From an uncultured bacterium (GTDB taxonomy: Bacteria > Bacillota > Negativicutes > Veillonellales > Veillonellaceae): a stretch of 64,000 bases of DNA. The position numbers were made by a program, and so were the translations under genes. The notes beneath the pieces were generated by a model. It was not told the origin of the DNA and made no database searches. It worked only from the letters and a program-made list of their open reading frames with translations. Below are positions 1-9,126 of the stretch, one piece after another. The stretch lies in NCBI GenBank assembly GCA_905214495.1, contig CAJMLW010000006.1, positions 1 through 64,000 on the forward strand, read 5' to 3'. The first letter of the stretch is position 1. Each line of letters opens with the position of its first letter.

Positions 1-30
1 TGCTACTGTTAATTGTCTAAATTCTTTCAT
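1..30 (-). CDS. 5' end of an unidentified gene cut by the window edge
   Basis: The first 30 bases read on the minus strand as ATG followed by nine sense codons (MKEFRQLTVA), with GAGGGAAAG just upstream as a possible ribosome site. Only ten residues are visible, so the product cannot be named. It is transcribed leftwards, away from the small membrane-protein gene at 390. Confidence 0.45.
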   Translation of the reverse strand, partial: MKEFRQLTVA

Positions 31-389
31 GGTCTTTCCCTCATATCTATATTTTATTCACAAACTACGTATATTAATTCACTTTGTGAAAGTAATTATA
101 CACCAGTATGTATTTATTTTCAATATATTTACATAAATATTATACGAAATCATAATATCTATAAAGGAAATCTTATATGCAATAATGTAATATATGCATA
201 AAAACTCAGCCATACTAAGTATCAGATTAATAAGATATAACAATCTTATACACACCATCTCCATTCTGCTTTCATGAGCATAACGTAAGCTACATAACAA
301 AATTATCAATTTACATTTATATGCATACAGTATATAATTAAATCAAATAGTATATATCTCATTTCGTAATATATAAAGGAGTTGGTATT
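31..389. other. AT-rich intergenic region between divergent genes
   Basis: This 359-bp stretch separates the leftward partial gene from the rightward gene at 390 and must hold both promoters. I see a GTGAAAGT motif at 86-93 inside the palindrome TTCACTTTGTGAA, and a good ribosome site (AAAGGAG) before 390. No further gene is supported. Confidence 0.5.
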
Positions 390-665
390 ATGGAAAAAGT
401 AAATCAACGCGGAAAGTATTTATTCATTGCTGGTATTATCAGTCTAATCATTGCCATCGTAATCTTATTTATTATTCCAGATCCATCAGCTAATAATGTG
501 GAAATAGCCAAAAAGGCTACAAGCGCAGTACAAGCGGCCCAAGAAATTTCTAAAAACAATCAAAGTAGTATTTTAATGCATACAATTGGCATGGGCCTCT
601 TAGGTTTTGGTATCACTGGGACTGTGGGTGGTTTTATCCTAAAATCTTTTAAGAAAAAACAATAG
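390..665 (+). CDS. small membrane protein, two transmembrane segments
   Basis: This is a 91-residue protein that I cannot assign to a known family. Residues about 10-29 and 68-86 are hydrophobic helices flanked by lysine and arginine, so it is probably a two-pass inner-membrane protein. The roughly 35-residue polar, alanine-rich segment between them would sit on one side of the membrane. The start has AAAGGAG at good spacing. It is monocistronic and followed by a strong terminator. Confidence 0.7.
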   Translation: MEKVNQRGKYLFIAGIISLIIAIVILFIIPDPSANNVEIAKKATSAVQAAQEISKNNQSSILMHTIGMGLLGFGITGTVGGFILKSFKKKQ

Positions 666-677
666 AATATGTCATAT

Positions 678-753
678 AAAAAGGTGTTACTACATCCCTA
701 TTGAAACAGTACCAACTGTTATCAATACAATAAGGATGTGTAACACCTTTTTA
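678..753. terminator. bidirectional intrinsic terminator
   Basis: AAAAAGGTGTTAC plus ACATCC pairs with GGATGT plus GTAACACCTTTTT around a 35-nt loop. A-run and T-run flanks make it work both ways, between the convergent genes at 390 (+) and 789 (-). Confidence 0.85.
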
Positions 754-788
754 TTGTGTATTTAATTTACTACAAATAAGTTCTAAAC

Positions 789-1289
789 CTATTTAACACG
801 TTTCATAATAAGCAATGCCAATATAATACCTAAGGAGGATGTCACAAATTGTGGCCAGCTAGATACAAATAACATTGCATTTACAATCTTTGGTGGTAGT
901 TGAAACAAAGAAAAGAATAACGAATATCCACCAAATAGGACACCTGCTTTCACCAATGCGGCAACGATAATAAGTAGTATTGTAGATTTATGTTGTAACC
1001 AATACGCTACGAGTACATATGCAGTAGTGCCAAGACCGGTGATAAAGATAAATGGAGGCAACGGCAACATGCCTTGTAAATGTGCTACAACTGGCGCAAC
1101 CCAAGCAATAACAAGGCCATTTTTCCATCCATAACGCCATGTGGCAAGCACAAATGTAGCCGATGTGATAGAGCCGATAAGGAACATGCTAATCTGATTT
1201 GGAATAAATGGAAACATAAGGCGCAAACTTTGCGCTAACAAGGCTACGGCCAACAAAAGGCCGGTGCCTGTAATAGATTTTGTAGACAT
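789..1289 (-). CDS. ECF-transporter substrate-binding (S) component-like membrane protein
   Basis: This 166-residue, very hydrophobic protein has about five or six predicted membrane helices. Its length and pattern, including an early MFPFIPNQ loop and a hydrophobic core with few charges, resemble vitamin or metal-precursor S components of energy-coupling-factor transporters. No ATPase or T component lies next to it, so it would share a module encoded elsewhere. The substrate cannot be read from the sequence. GGGGAGG lies just upstream of the start. Confidence is moderate because S components diverge strongly. Confidence 0.55.
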   Translation of the reverse strand: MSTKSITGTGLLLAVALLAQSLRLMFPFIPNQISMFLIGSITSATFVLATWRYGWKNGLVIAWVAPVVAHLQGMLPLPPFIFITGLGTTAYVLVAYWLQHKSTILLIIVAALVKAGVLFGGYSLFFSLFQLPPKIVNAMLFVSSWPQFVTSSLGIILALLIMKRVK

Positions 1290-1442
1290 AAGAACCTCCC
1301 CTTATACGATATAAATTTTACAAGAGCTACTTACCTCAAACCAATAGATTAAGCTTTCACAAAGAACAGACATCTATACCTCGCGTTTATATGCAACCCC
1401 TATATGCGCTATTATAACACAATCTTGAGTTTCATTTTAGAG

Positions 1443-1480
1443 TATAAAAAGACCCACGGAGCGTTCTGTTTGCGCGACTT
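1443..1480. repeat. truncated copy of the terminator hairpin at 1577-1650
   Basis: The 5' half of the downstream hairpin (TATAAAAAGACCCACG through GCGCGACTT) is repeated here with only about three differences. The matching 3' arm is missing, so this copy cannot fold as a terminator. It looks like an abortive duplication or a decayed repeat in the 366-bp gap before the DASS gene. Confidence 0.6.
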
Positions 1481-1576
1481 TACTACACATATAATGCCAA
1501 TTTTAGATAGAAAAAGCCCTAATATATCTATCGAGCGACTGGCCTCTGAGTGAGTCATTCCACTTTGGGATATAAA

Positions 1577-1650
1577 AAGACCCACGAAGCATTCTGTTAG
1601 CGCGACTTGCGAAGAACTGGAGTGCGAACAGAATGATTCGTGGGGCCCTA
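1577..1650. terminator. composite terminator with short CGACTT/CTGGAG module
   Basis: Arms 1581-1598 and 1627-1644 (18 bp, one mismatch) form the outer stem. They enclose a module containing CGACTT and CTGGAG, the anchor words also seen in the hairpins at 19286, 35191 and 63697. On the minus strand the stem is followed by TTTTTAT, so it terminates the gene at 1656. Confidence 0.75.
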
Positions 1651-1655
1651 TTTTA

Positions 1656-3122
1656 TTATCCTAAAAGTGGCATTACGAACTGAATCCATGGAATACCTAC
1701 CACGATAAAGATCGCAAGGTAGATAATCCCAAAGATAGCCCCTAATTTCCAGAATTCAGGACCTTTGTTGTAGCCACTAGCAAACCAGATTGGGCTGTGA
1801 CCAGTACCATATGGTGTAAGGATACCCATAATACCCATTGGTACTAAAAGAATTAACATAACTTGAGCTGGATCAGCACCAGGAATTTGAAGAATTAAAG
1901 TAGCAAACAAGCCTACCATAGCTGTTACATAAGCAGTACCAGAAGCAAAGAAGTAACGTAGTAAGCAGAATGCTAACAATAAACCAAAAACTGCCATTGT
2001 AGGATCTAAAGAAACTAGAGAACCACCTGCAGATTTAGCAAGCCATTCTAAGAAGCCTACATTTTTAAGACCAGCAGCCATAGGTACAAGCGTAGCGAAC
2101 CAAGTCAAAACATTCCATGCTGGTTTGTTAGCAAGGAAGTCTTGCCATGTCATAATCTTAGTGAAAATCATCAAGATAATAACAATCAAAGCTGTTGTTG
2201 TAGGGTTTACTTTGAAGGTAGAAGCACCAATCCACAATACAAGAGCCAATACAGAAATCAAGGCCATGAAGATTTCACTACGTGTCATGGAACCCAATTT
2301 CTTGTATTCATCTTTTGCCCATGCTGCAATTTCAGGTGAACCTTTCACCTCTGGTTTGCAGAATACATAGGTCAACAATGGAGTAATGATAAACAAGATA
2401 AGGCCTACTGGCAAAAATGCTAAGAACCATGTACCCCAGTTCGCCGCTACGATGCCAGATTTAGCAGACAATTCAAGAGCCAATGGGTTTGGCGCCGCAC
2501 CAGTCAAGAAGATGGAGCTAGATACACATGTAGTTGCCAATGCTACCCAGTTCAAATAAGAACCAATTTTACGAGGGTTCTTATCTGGATAAGAATCGAA
2601 CATCGGACAAATACTAGATACGATTGGGTAAATCGTACCACCAGAACGAGCCGCATTACTTGGGATAAATGGAGCCAATACAAGGTCAGTAATGGCAATG
2701 GCATACCCAAGACCTAGGGATGACTTACCAAGTTTTGCTACGAGAAACAATGCAATACGACGACCAAGGCCGGAATTTTCATAACCAATACCGATCATGA
2801 AAGCCGCAAAGATCAACCATACGATGGCATTAGAGAAGCCACTGAGGCCCCAACTGATAGCTTGCGCATCAGTAATCGCCTTTGCTACACCAGTTGCTTT
2901 ATCTACAACAGGGGCAGGACCTACTTTAAACAACATAGATACAGTAACTGCAATGATACCGATAAAAGCTGGTGGCATTGGTTCTAAAATCAAACCTACC
3001 ACGAGGCCAGCGAAAATACTTACGTAAATCCAAGAATTTGCGCTAAGGCCTTCAGGAGCACCGATGAGCCATACAAGAATAGCTACTACAAGCGGTGCGA
3101 ATAATTTCCAATTCAACTTCAT
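1656..3122 (-). CDS. DASS-family sodium-coupled dicarboxylate/anion symporter
   Basis: This 488-residue integral membrane protein has the SLC13/DASS (CitT/SdcS-like) pattern: about a dozen helices, an SxGxAPNPLA-like SNAARSGGTIYP region near residue 155, and a second conserved loop near residue 435 (TPYGTGHSPIWFASG). Such carriers import or exchange succinate, malate, tartrate or citrate across the inner membrane, which fits an organism living on organic acids. It is monocistronic, with the composite terminator immediately downstream. The substrate is not resolved. Confidence 0.82.
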   Translation of the reverse strand: MKLNWKLFAPLVVAILVWLIGAPEGLSANSWIYVSIFAGLVVGLILEPMPPAFIGIIAVTVSMLFKVGPAPVVDKATGVAKAITDAQAISWGLSGFSNAIVWLIFAAFMIGIGYENSGLGRRIALFLVAKLGKSSLGLGYAIAITDLVLAPFIPSNAARSGGTIYPIVSSICPMFDSYPDKNPRKIGSYLNWVALATTCVSSSIFLTGAAPNPLALELSAKSGIVAANWGTWFLAFLPVGLILFIITPLLTYVFCKPEVKGSPEIAAWAKDEYKKLGSMTRSEIFMALISVLALVLWIGASTFKVNPTTTALIVIILMIFTKIMTWQDFLANKPAWNVLTWFATLVPMAAGLKNVGFLEWLAKSAGGSLVSLDPTMAVFGLLLAFCLLRYFFASGTAYVTAMVGLFATLILQIPGADPAQVMLILLVPMGIMGILTPYGTGHSPIWFASGYNKGPEFWKLGAIFGIIYLAIFIVVGIPWIQFVMPLLG

Positions 3123-3325
3123 TAGAAACTCTCCTTACTACTTCAAAACAAAAATTGCAAAAAAAATACTTGTTTAGTATATCAAAATTTTTAATATCAG
3201 TACATAACTTAAAATATAATATTTATTAATAGACACTAAACTTTAGGTAATAGTATTTAATGTAAAAGTATATCATGAACCGATCTAGAGAAAAAGAAGA
3301 AAACAATGATGTTTAACTCAATTGA

Positions 3326-4192
3326 TTATCTACATTTGTTAAACATATATAGGGAACATAAGATGATTGGCGCCCCAATATAAAGACCTAAATCTGGAAT
3401 TTCTCCGATAAGTATAGCTGCCACTATAGCTGCTACAAGAGGAGATAGATACATAAAGTTTGTTACATCTGATACATGTTTTGCATGCTCCAAGGCATAG
3501 CTCCAGAATACGAAACCCAACGCACTAGAGAAGCAGGCCAAATAGATAATAGCTAACCATGCAATAGGTGGTGCTGCTGCGATGGTGGCAACAGATTGTG
3601 ATACAAAGGGCAGTGCCATAATCGCACCGGTGAACATAGACCAGGTAGCAACCGTGATGGAATCATGTCCTTTTAGGCTCAATCCGCGATTGACGATATT
3701 ATAAATGGCAAAGAGTATCATGCCGAATAATGTCCAAAAGGCACCCATCGGTACATTGATAGGTCCCTTCCAAAGAATAATGATGGCTACGCCCGCAAAG
3801 GCAGTGATGGTAAAGAGCCAACCAATGGGCCTCATAAAATCTTTGTAAACGACTAATGCCATAAGTGCTGTAGTCATAGGCGTTAAAGCCATGATAATAC
3901 TGGATGTAGCCGCAGGAATAGTAAGAAGGCCCTGATTAAACACAACTTGATATACGAAATTCCCCGTCATGCCAAGTATGATATATAAGCCCCACTCGCG
4001 CCAGCTCGTAGGAATCTGTAAACCTTTAGCCACGCCAATGATAAGCATAAGAATAGCTCCTCCCACAACGCGGGCTACTGCTAGTGTTAATGGATCTACA
4101 TGTTGTAATGCAATTTTACTAAACGGAAACGCTGTTGCCCAAACGGCTATAGTCGCTAATCCACCTATGATGGCTTTCACTCGGTTTGACAT
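3326..4192 (-). CDS. EamA/DMT-superfamily permease
   Basis: This 288-residue protein has ten predicted helices arranged as two EamA repeats, about residues 5-135 and 148-285. The hallmark WATAFPFSKIAL lies in helix 1 and a repeat of the fold opens near PMGAFWTL. The family exports amino acids or other small metabolites. An AGGGAG ribosome site precedes the ATG. No operon partner is present and the substrate is unknown. Confidence 0.8.
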   Translation of the reverse strand: MSNRVKAIIGGLATIAVWATAFPFSKIALQHVDPLTLAVARVVGGAILMLIIGVAKGLQIPTSWREWGLYIILGMTGNFVYQVVFNQGLLTIPAATSSIIMALTPMTTALMALVVYKDFMRPIGWLFTITAFAGVAIIILWKGPINVPMGAFWTLFGMILFAIYNIVNRGLSLKGHDSITVATWSMFTGAIMALPFVSQSVATIAAAPPIAWLAIIYLACFSSALGFVFWSYALEHAKHVSDVTNFMYLSPLVAAIVAAILIGEIPDLGLYIGAPIILCSLYMFNKCR

Positions 4193-4608
4193 AGGACCAA
4201 TCTCCCTTTCTTATATGTAATCTAATTCATTACTATACATCTAATTTATATGAGCAATGTATTCAATTATAGGCACAAAAGAATAAAATGTCATCACCTA
4301 TCAACAAACAAACTATGTGAACAGTAAATAGATCAGCCTATTAATTGAAATGCAATTTCATTATCTATAAATAATTTTATATATAGGATATTGCAATAAA
4401 TAGACTTATAACATCTTATAAAACATTAATATTATAGGTATATTTAAGTATCATATTTTACTTTCGCAATACAAATTACACCTATACTTACGAAATTTGC
4501 ATAGTATATATTGAAAATTTATATCATTTATATATTGTGAGTTTTAGACAAACATTGTACACTAGATATATCAAAATCTATAGTTATATCCATTTATGGA
4601 GGTGCAAA
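4193..4608. other. 416-bp divergent promoter region of the DMT gene and the PFL operon
   Basis: This region is very AT-rich. A short inverted repeat, TGAAAT-N3-ATTTCA, lies at 4346-4360 and may be an operator for one of the flanking genes. I do not see a convincing FNR box (TTGAT-N4-ATCAA), although PFL genes are usually oxygen-regulated. No RNA gene or small ORF is supported. Confidence 0.4.
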
Positions 4609-6726
4609 ATGCAACATACTGCATGGAAAGATTTTAACACAGGTGTGTGGGATAAAGCGATTGACGTACGCGACTTTATCCAAAGAAACTATGTTCCCTA
4701 TGAAGGGGACGACTCCTTCCTAGTTGGTCCTACAGAACGTACTACAAAATTGTGGGACAAGGTAATGAAACTATACGAAGAAGAACGCGAAAAAGGTGGC
4801 ATGCTTGATGCCGATACTTCCGTGGCTACACACATCACTGCGCATGCGCCAGGATATATCGACAAAGACCTTGAAACTATCGTTGGTTTACAAACTGATA
4901 AACCTCTAAAACGCGCTATGTTCCCTTATGGTGGCCTTCGTACAGCAAAATCTGCCATCGAAGAATATGGCTTCAAAATGGATCCTCAAACAGAGGACTT
5001 CTTCAAAAAGCATCGTAAAACTCACAATGACGGCGTATTCGATGTATACACTCCAGAAATGCGTGCTGCTCGTACAGCGCACATCGTAACTGGTTTGCCA
5101 GATGCATATAGCCGTGGCCGTATCATCGGTGACTATCGTCGTATCGCACTATATGGTATCGACTACTTAATCGAAGAGAAAAACCAAGAATTCAGCATCA
5201 CTATGGGTGATATGCTAGAAGACGTAATCCGAGACCGCGAAGAAATCAAAGAACAAATTCGTTCCTTGAAAGAATTGAAAGAAATGGCTGCGTCCTATGG
5301 CTATGACATTTCCGAACCAGCTAAAGACGTTCGCGAAGCTATGCAATGGATCTACTTCGGTTACCTTGGTGCGATCAAGGAACAAAACGGTGCTGCTATG
5401 TCCATCGGCCGTAACTCTACATTCCTTGATATCTATGCTGAACGCGACCTTCGCAACGGCACATACACAGAAGAACAAATCCAAGAATTCGTAGATCATT
5501 TCATCATGAAATTGCGTATGGTTCGCTTTGCACGTATCCACGAATACAACAACTTATTCACAGGCGACCCTGTTTGGACTACTGAATCCATCGGTGGTAT
5601 GGGTACTGACGGCCGTACATTGGTTTCTAAAATGTCCTTCCGTTACCTACATACATTGACTAACCTTGGTCCTGCTCCAGAACCAAACCTCACTGTATTA
5701 TGGTCCCCTCGCATGCCAATCGGCTTCCGCCGTTTCTGTGCGAAATTATCTATCGAAACTTCTTCTATCCAATACGAAAACGACGAATTGATGCGTCCTA
5801 ACTCCGGTGATGACTATGCAATCGCATGTTGCGTATCCCCAATGCGTATTGGTAAAGAAATGCAATTCTTCGGTGCTCGTTCTAACCTAGCAAAATGCTT
5901 GCTTTATGCAATCAATGGCGGCGTTGACGAAAAACTTAAGAAACAAATCGGTCCTAAATACCGCCCTATTACATCCGAATACTTAGACTTTGACGAAGTA
6001 TGGGAAAAATTCGACGACATGATGGAATGGTTGGCAGGCGTATATGTAAACGCATTGAACATCATTCACTACATGCATGATAAATACGCTTATGAAAAAC
6101 TAGAAATGGCATTGCATGACCGCAAGGTAACTCGCTGGTTCGCAACTGGCATTGCCGGTTTATCCGTAGTAGCTGACTCCTTGTCCGCTATTAAATACGC
6201 TAAGGTAAAACCTATTCGTGACGAAAACGGCATCGCTGTTGATTTCGAAATCGAAGGTGAATTTCCTAAATATGGTAACGATGACGATCGTGTAGATAGC
6301 TTGGCTTCCATGGTTGTATCCACATTCATGAACAAAGTGCGTAAACATCCTACATACCGTCAATCCGTTCCTACTATGAGCTTGTTAACAATTACTTCTA
6401 ACGTAGTATATGGTACTGCAACAGGTTCCACACCAGACGGCCGTAAGGCTGGTCAAGCTTTCGCTCCTGGTGCTAACCCTATGCATGGTCGTGACTCTCA
6501 CGGTGCCGTAGCTTCGTTATCTTCCGTTGCAAAAATGCCATGGCGCGATTGCTCTGACGGTATTTCCAATACCTTCTCCATCGTTCCAGACGCATTAGGT
6601 AAATCTGGTGAAACATTTGTATCCGTAGGCGATTTTGATATTGAGTTAGACCCTTCTCAATTGCCTAACAGCAATACAAACTTCGCTTGCAGCGAACCAA
6701 ATGTTACTATAGAGGAAGATAAATAA
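4609..6726 (+). CDS. pflB: pyruvate formate-lyase, catalytic part lacking the glycyl-radical domain
   Basis: The enzyme converts pyruvate and CoA to acetyl-CoA and formate in the cytoplasm. Residues 1 to about 670 follow E. coli PflB closely. They include the active-site pair Cys407-Cys408 (IACCVSPM) and the GPGANPMHGRD-like segment near the end. The protein then stops after a non-homologous tail of about 35 residues ending TIEEDK, before the C-terminal radical-bearing domain. That domain is supplied by the next gene, 67 bp downstream. I chose ATG 4609 over 4537 because GGAGGTG lies just before it. The 705-residue length is about 55 short of E. coli PflB. It must work together with the next ORF and the activase. 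Confidence 0.9.
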   Translation: MQHTAWKDFNTGVWDKAIDVRDFIQRNYVPYEGDDSFLVGPTERTTKLWDKVMKLYEEEREKGGMLDADTSVATHITAHAPGYIDKDLETIVGLQTDKPLKRAMFPYGGLRTAKSAIEEYGFKMDPQTEDFFKKHRKTHNDGVFDVYTPEMRAARTAHIVTGLPDAYSRGRIIGDYRRIALYGIDYLIEEKNQEFSITMGDMLEDVIRDREEIKEQIRSLKELKEMAASYGYDISEPAKDVREAMQWIYFGYLGAIKEQNGAAMSIGRNSTFLDIYAERDLRNGTYTEEQIQEFVDHFIMKLRMVRFARIHEYNNLFTGDPVWTTESIGGMGTDGRTLVSKMSFRYLHTLTNLGPAPEPNLTVLWSPRMPIGFRRFCAKLSIETSSIQYENDELMRPNSGDDYAIACCVSPMRIGKEMQFFGARSNLAKCLLYAINGGVDEKLKKQIGPKYRPITSEYLDFDEVWEKFDDMMEWLAGVYVNALNIIHYMHDKYAYEKLEMALHDRKVTRWFATGIAGLSVVADSLSAIKYAKVKPIRDENGIAVDFEIEGEFPKYGNDDDRVDSLASMVVSTFMNKVRKHPTYRQSVPTMSLLTITSNVVYGTATGSTPDGRKAGQAFAPGANPMHGRDSHGAVASLSSVAKMPWRDCSDGISNTFSIVPDALGKSGETFVSVGDFDIELDPSQLPNSNTNFACSEPNVTIEEDK

Positions 6727-6793
6727 TCTTCCACCGTATTGTATGCTTTCACCGGCATCAGTACTCGTATTTTGGTTGAAAGGAGGAATACCC

Positions 6794-7033
6794 ATGAGCA
6801 ACCAACAACAAGTGGATAACTTGGTAGAATTATTGGATGGCTACTCCCAAAAGGGCGGTCACCATTTGAACGTTAACGTGTTCACTCGTGAAACATTGTT
6901 AGACGCTCAAAAACATCCTGAGTTGTATCCTCAATTGACTGTTCGTGTATCTGGTTATGCAGTACACTTCAACAAATTGACGAAACAACAACAAGATGAA
7001 GTTATTTCCCGTACATTCCATCAACAAATCTAA
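6794..7033 (+). CDS. stand-alone glycyl-radical domain of pyruvate formate-lyase (GrcA/YfiD-like)
   Basis: This 79-residue protein matches the last 70 or so residues of PflB. It has LNVNVFTRETLLDA, YPQLTVRVSGYAVHF with radical Gly54, and a terminal RTFHQQ. It has its own AAAGGAGG ribosome site. In E. coli the related protein GrcA (YfiD) is a spare part for oxygen-cleaved PFL. Here the upstream catalytic gene has no glycyl-radical domain of its own, so this protein appears obligatory. It should carry the radical installed by the downstream activase, which begins 12 bp later. Confidence 0.9.
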   Translation: MSNQQQVDNLVELLDGYSQKGGHHLNVNVFTRETLLDAQKHPELYPQLTVRVSGYAVHFNKLTKQQQDEVISRTFHQQI

Positions 7034-7045
7034 TCGAGGTTTTCT

Positions 7046-7831
7046 ATGACAGGACGTATTCATTCACTAGAAACGATGGGTACGGTTGATGGTCCAGGCA
7101 TGCGCATGGTCGTATTCCTTCAAGGATGCCCCATGCGTTGTGCCTATTGCCATAATCCAGACACGTGGAATGAAGAAAGCCAAGAAGCTAAGTTCATGAC
7201 CGTCGAAGAGATTTGGCAGCAATACGAACGTAACCGTCAGTTCTATACGAACGGTGGCATTACTGTCACAGGTGGGGAAGCATTGATGCAAATTAACTTT
7301 GTCATCGAGCTTTTCACATATTTTAGTGAAAGAAACGTCCATACCTGTTTAGATACAAGTGGAATTTGTTTTGATCCCCACCAAGAGGTGGCGTACCGTA
7401 AGTTACTGAGTGTAACGAGTCTCGTCATTTTGGATATTAAGGACATCGACCCTACTGTCCACAAATGGCTAACCGCACAGCCTTTAGAACCAATCCTTCA
7501 ATTCGCAAAACTGACAGCTGATGTAAATGTGCCGATTTGGGTGCGTCACGTGGTGGTACCTACTATTACGGACAACGCTGATCGTCACTATAGGCTAGGC
7601 TTTTTCTTAGGCTCACTACGCAACTTACAAGCCGTCGACTGTTTACCATATCATGTAATGGGTGTTGCTAAATACAAGGAATTAGGTATCACCTACCGCC
7701 TTGATGGCATCCCGGCCGCTACAAAGGATTTAGCCGCTAAAGCGAGCAAAACCGTTGTAGAAGGCATAAAAGCATATCGTAGACATTGGTGGTGTCCCAT
7801 CAAAACACAAACTAATCATAATCAAGTTTGA
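7046..7831 (+). CDS. pflA: pyruvate formate-lyase activating enzyme (radical SAM)
   Basis: This 261-residue radical SAM enzyme has the [4Fe-4S] motif CPMRCAYC near residue 30, a TVTGGEAL segment, and VRHVVVPTITDN near residue 172, as in PflA. It abstracts a hydrogen from the glycine of PFL using S-adenosylmethionine. It is the last gene of the three-gene set and is followed by a bidirectional terminator. Its substrate domain here is the free 79-residue protein and not the C-terminus of PflB. Confidence 0.92.
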   Translation: MTGRIHSLETMGTVDGPGMRMVVFLQGCPMRCAYCHNPDTWNEESQEAKFMTVEEIWQQYERNRQFYTNGGITVTGGEALMQINFVIELFTYFSERNVHTCLDTSGICFDPHQEVAYRKLLSVTSLVILDIKDIDPTVHKWLTAQPLEPILQFAKLTADVNVPIWVRHVVVPTITDNADRHYRLGFFLGSLRNLQAVDCLPYHVMGVAKYKELGITYRLDGIPAATKDLAAKASKTVVEGIKAYRRHWWCPIKTQTNHNQV

Positions 7832-7905
7832 GGATAACTACCTCCCTTGATATATATACTATATATATTAAAAACTTGATCTATGATACTAGCCCTAAAC
7901 GAAAG

Positions 7906-7942
7906 TACCCCCTGACCACACAACCGGTCAGGGGGTATTTGT
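7906..7942. terminator. bidirectional terminator between pflA and the dehydrogenase
   Basis: TACCCCCTGACC (7906-7917) pairs perfectly with GGTCAGGGGGTA (7926-7937). T-rich DNA follows on the plus side and the element serves both convergent genes. Confidence 0.88.
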
Positions 7943-7949
7943 TTATCGC

Positions 7950-8903
7950 TTAAGATACCACATTGATTGGTTCACCTTTAAAGAAGGCTTGTACATTATC
8001 ACGAATGATGCCTACCAAACGTTGGCGCGTTTCAAGGCCTTTCCAGCCCATATGAGGTGTGATAATAACATTATCAAGTGTATAAAGAGGGCTATCCTCA
8101 ACTGGAGGTTCTACCTCTTGTACATCAAGACCTGCACCATGAATGCGTTTAGCTGCTAGAGCTTCACATAAATCCGCTTCATTAATAAGTCCACCACGGC
8201 CTGTGTTAAGAATAACAGCAGATGGTTTCATCTTAACGATTGTATCCTTATTAATCAAATGTTTCGTCTTATCATTCAATGGGCAATGTAGGGAAATATA
8301 ATCACTTTGTGCAAGTAATTCATCAAGGCTCACATAACGAATACCATCGCCATCTTCCTTTGGTGTACGCGTATGAATTAAAATATTCATATCTAAGGCC
8401 TTTGCTACCTTCACAACAGCCATGCCGATATGACCTGCACCGATGATACCTAATGTTTTACCATTAACTTCGGTGTGAGGCACTTGTAAATAGTTAGTAA
8501 AATTGCTACGGTCGCCTCTAGCAAGCATACCAATTTGTTTCTGCATGGTAGACGCAAAATTGAGGATCATCATGATTACCGTATGTGCTACACGTTCTGT
8601 GCTGTACGCTGGAATATTGCATACAGTAATGCCTCTTTCCTTTGCTGCATTTAGGTCGATATTATTATAGCCAGTACCAGCTTCTACGATGAGTTTTACT
8701 GTATCTGGGAATTGTGAAAGTAACTCAGCAGTAACAGGAATCTCTTTTGTTACTACTACAGTAGCACCTTGAATACGTTCAATAAATTCTGCATTAGTGC
8801 TATCGTCATATACTTGTACATCATTTGATAAAATAGAAAAATCTAGCAAGTGATCGTAATTCATCTTGCCTGCATTAACTACTACAACTCGTTCGTTCAT
8901 CAT
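7950..8903 (-). CDS. D-isomer-specific 2-hydroxyacid dehydrogenase
   Basis: This 317-residue NAD-dependent oxidoreductase has the split substrate domain plus Rossmann core. LGIIGAGHIGMAV binds the nucleotide, with catalytic Arg in NTGRGGLI, Glu in VQEVEPP and His in TPHMGW. The family reduces 2-keto acids such as hydroxypyruvate, glyoxylate or pyruvate. The sequence does not settle which one, and glycerate dehydrogenase-like is the best guess. An AGGAGGAT site precedes the start; the second ATG three bases in is equally possible. Confidence 0.85.
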   Translation of the reverse strand: MMNERVVVVNAGKMNYDHLLDFSILSNDVQVYDDSTNAEFIERIQGATVVVTKEIPVTAELLSQFPDTVKLIVEAGTGYNNIDLNAAKERGITVCNIPAYSTERVAHTVIMMILNFASTMQKQIGMLARGDRSNFTNYLQVPHTEVNGKTLGIIGAGHIGMAVVKVAKALDMNILIHTRTPKEDGDGIRYVSLDELLAQSDYISLHCPLNDKTKHLINKDTIVKMKPSAVILNTGRGGLINEADLCEALAAKRIHGAGLDVQEVEPPVEDSPLYTLDNVIITPHMGWKGLETRQRLVGIIRDNVQAFFKGEPINVVS

Positions 8904-9126
8904 ATCCTCCTAACAATTTCTATTAAGGGTAAATGTATTATATAATAATTATACTACAATATACTCTATATTATATGCTAATCTATCATAACTTATGCAG
9001 ATTAAGACTAATTTTCCCTAGAATATAAATCCAAATGAAATTTTAGCATAAACTTTCACAAAAACTATTGTTTAATTCCCTAAAAGTTATACAATAAAAG
9101 TAATGTATTTTAGGAGTGAAATTATC

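Noticed and set aside
4537..4608. 24-codon N-terminal extension of pflB
   Set aside because: No ribosome site precedes 4537, whereas GGAGGTG precedes ATG 4609, where the homology begins.
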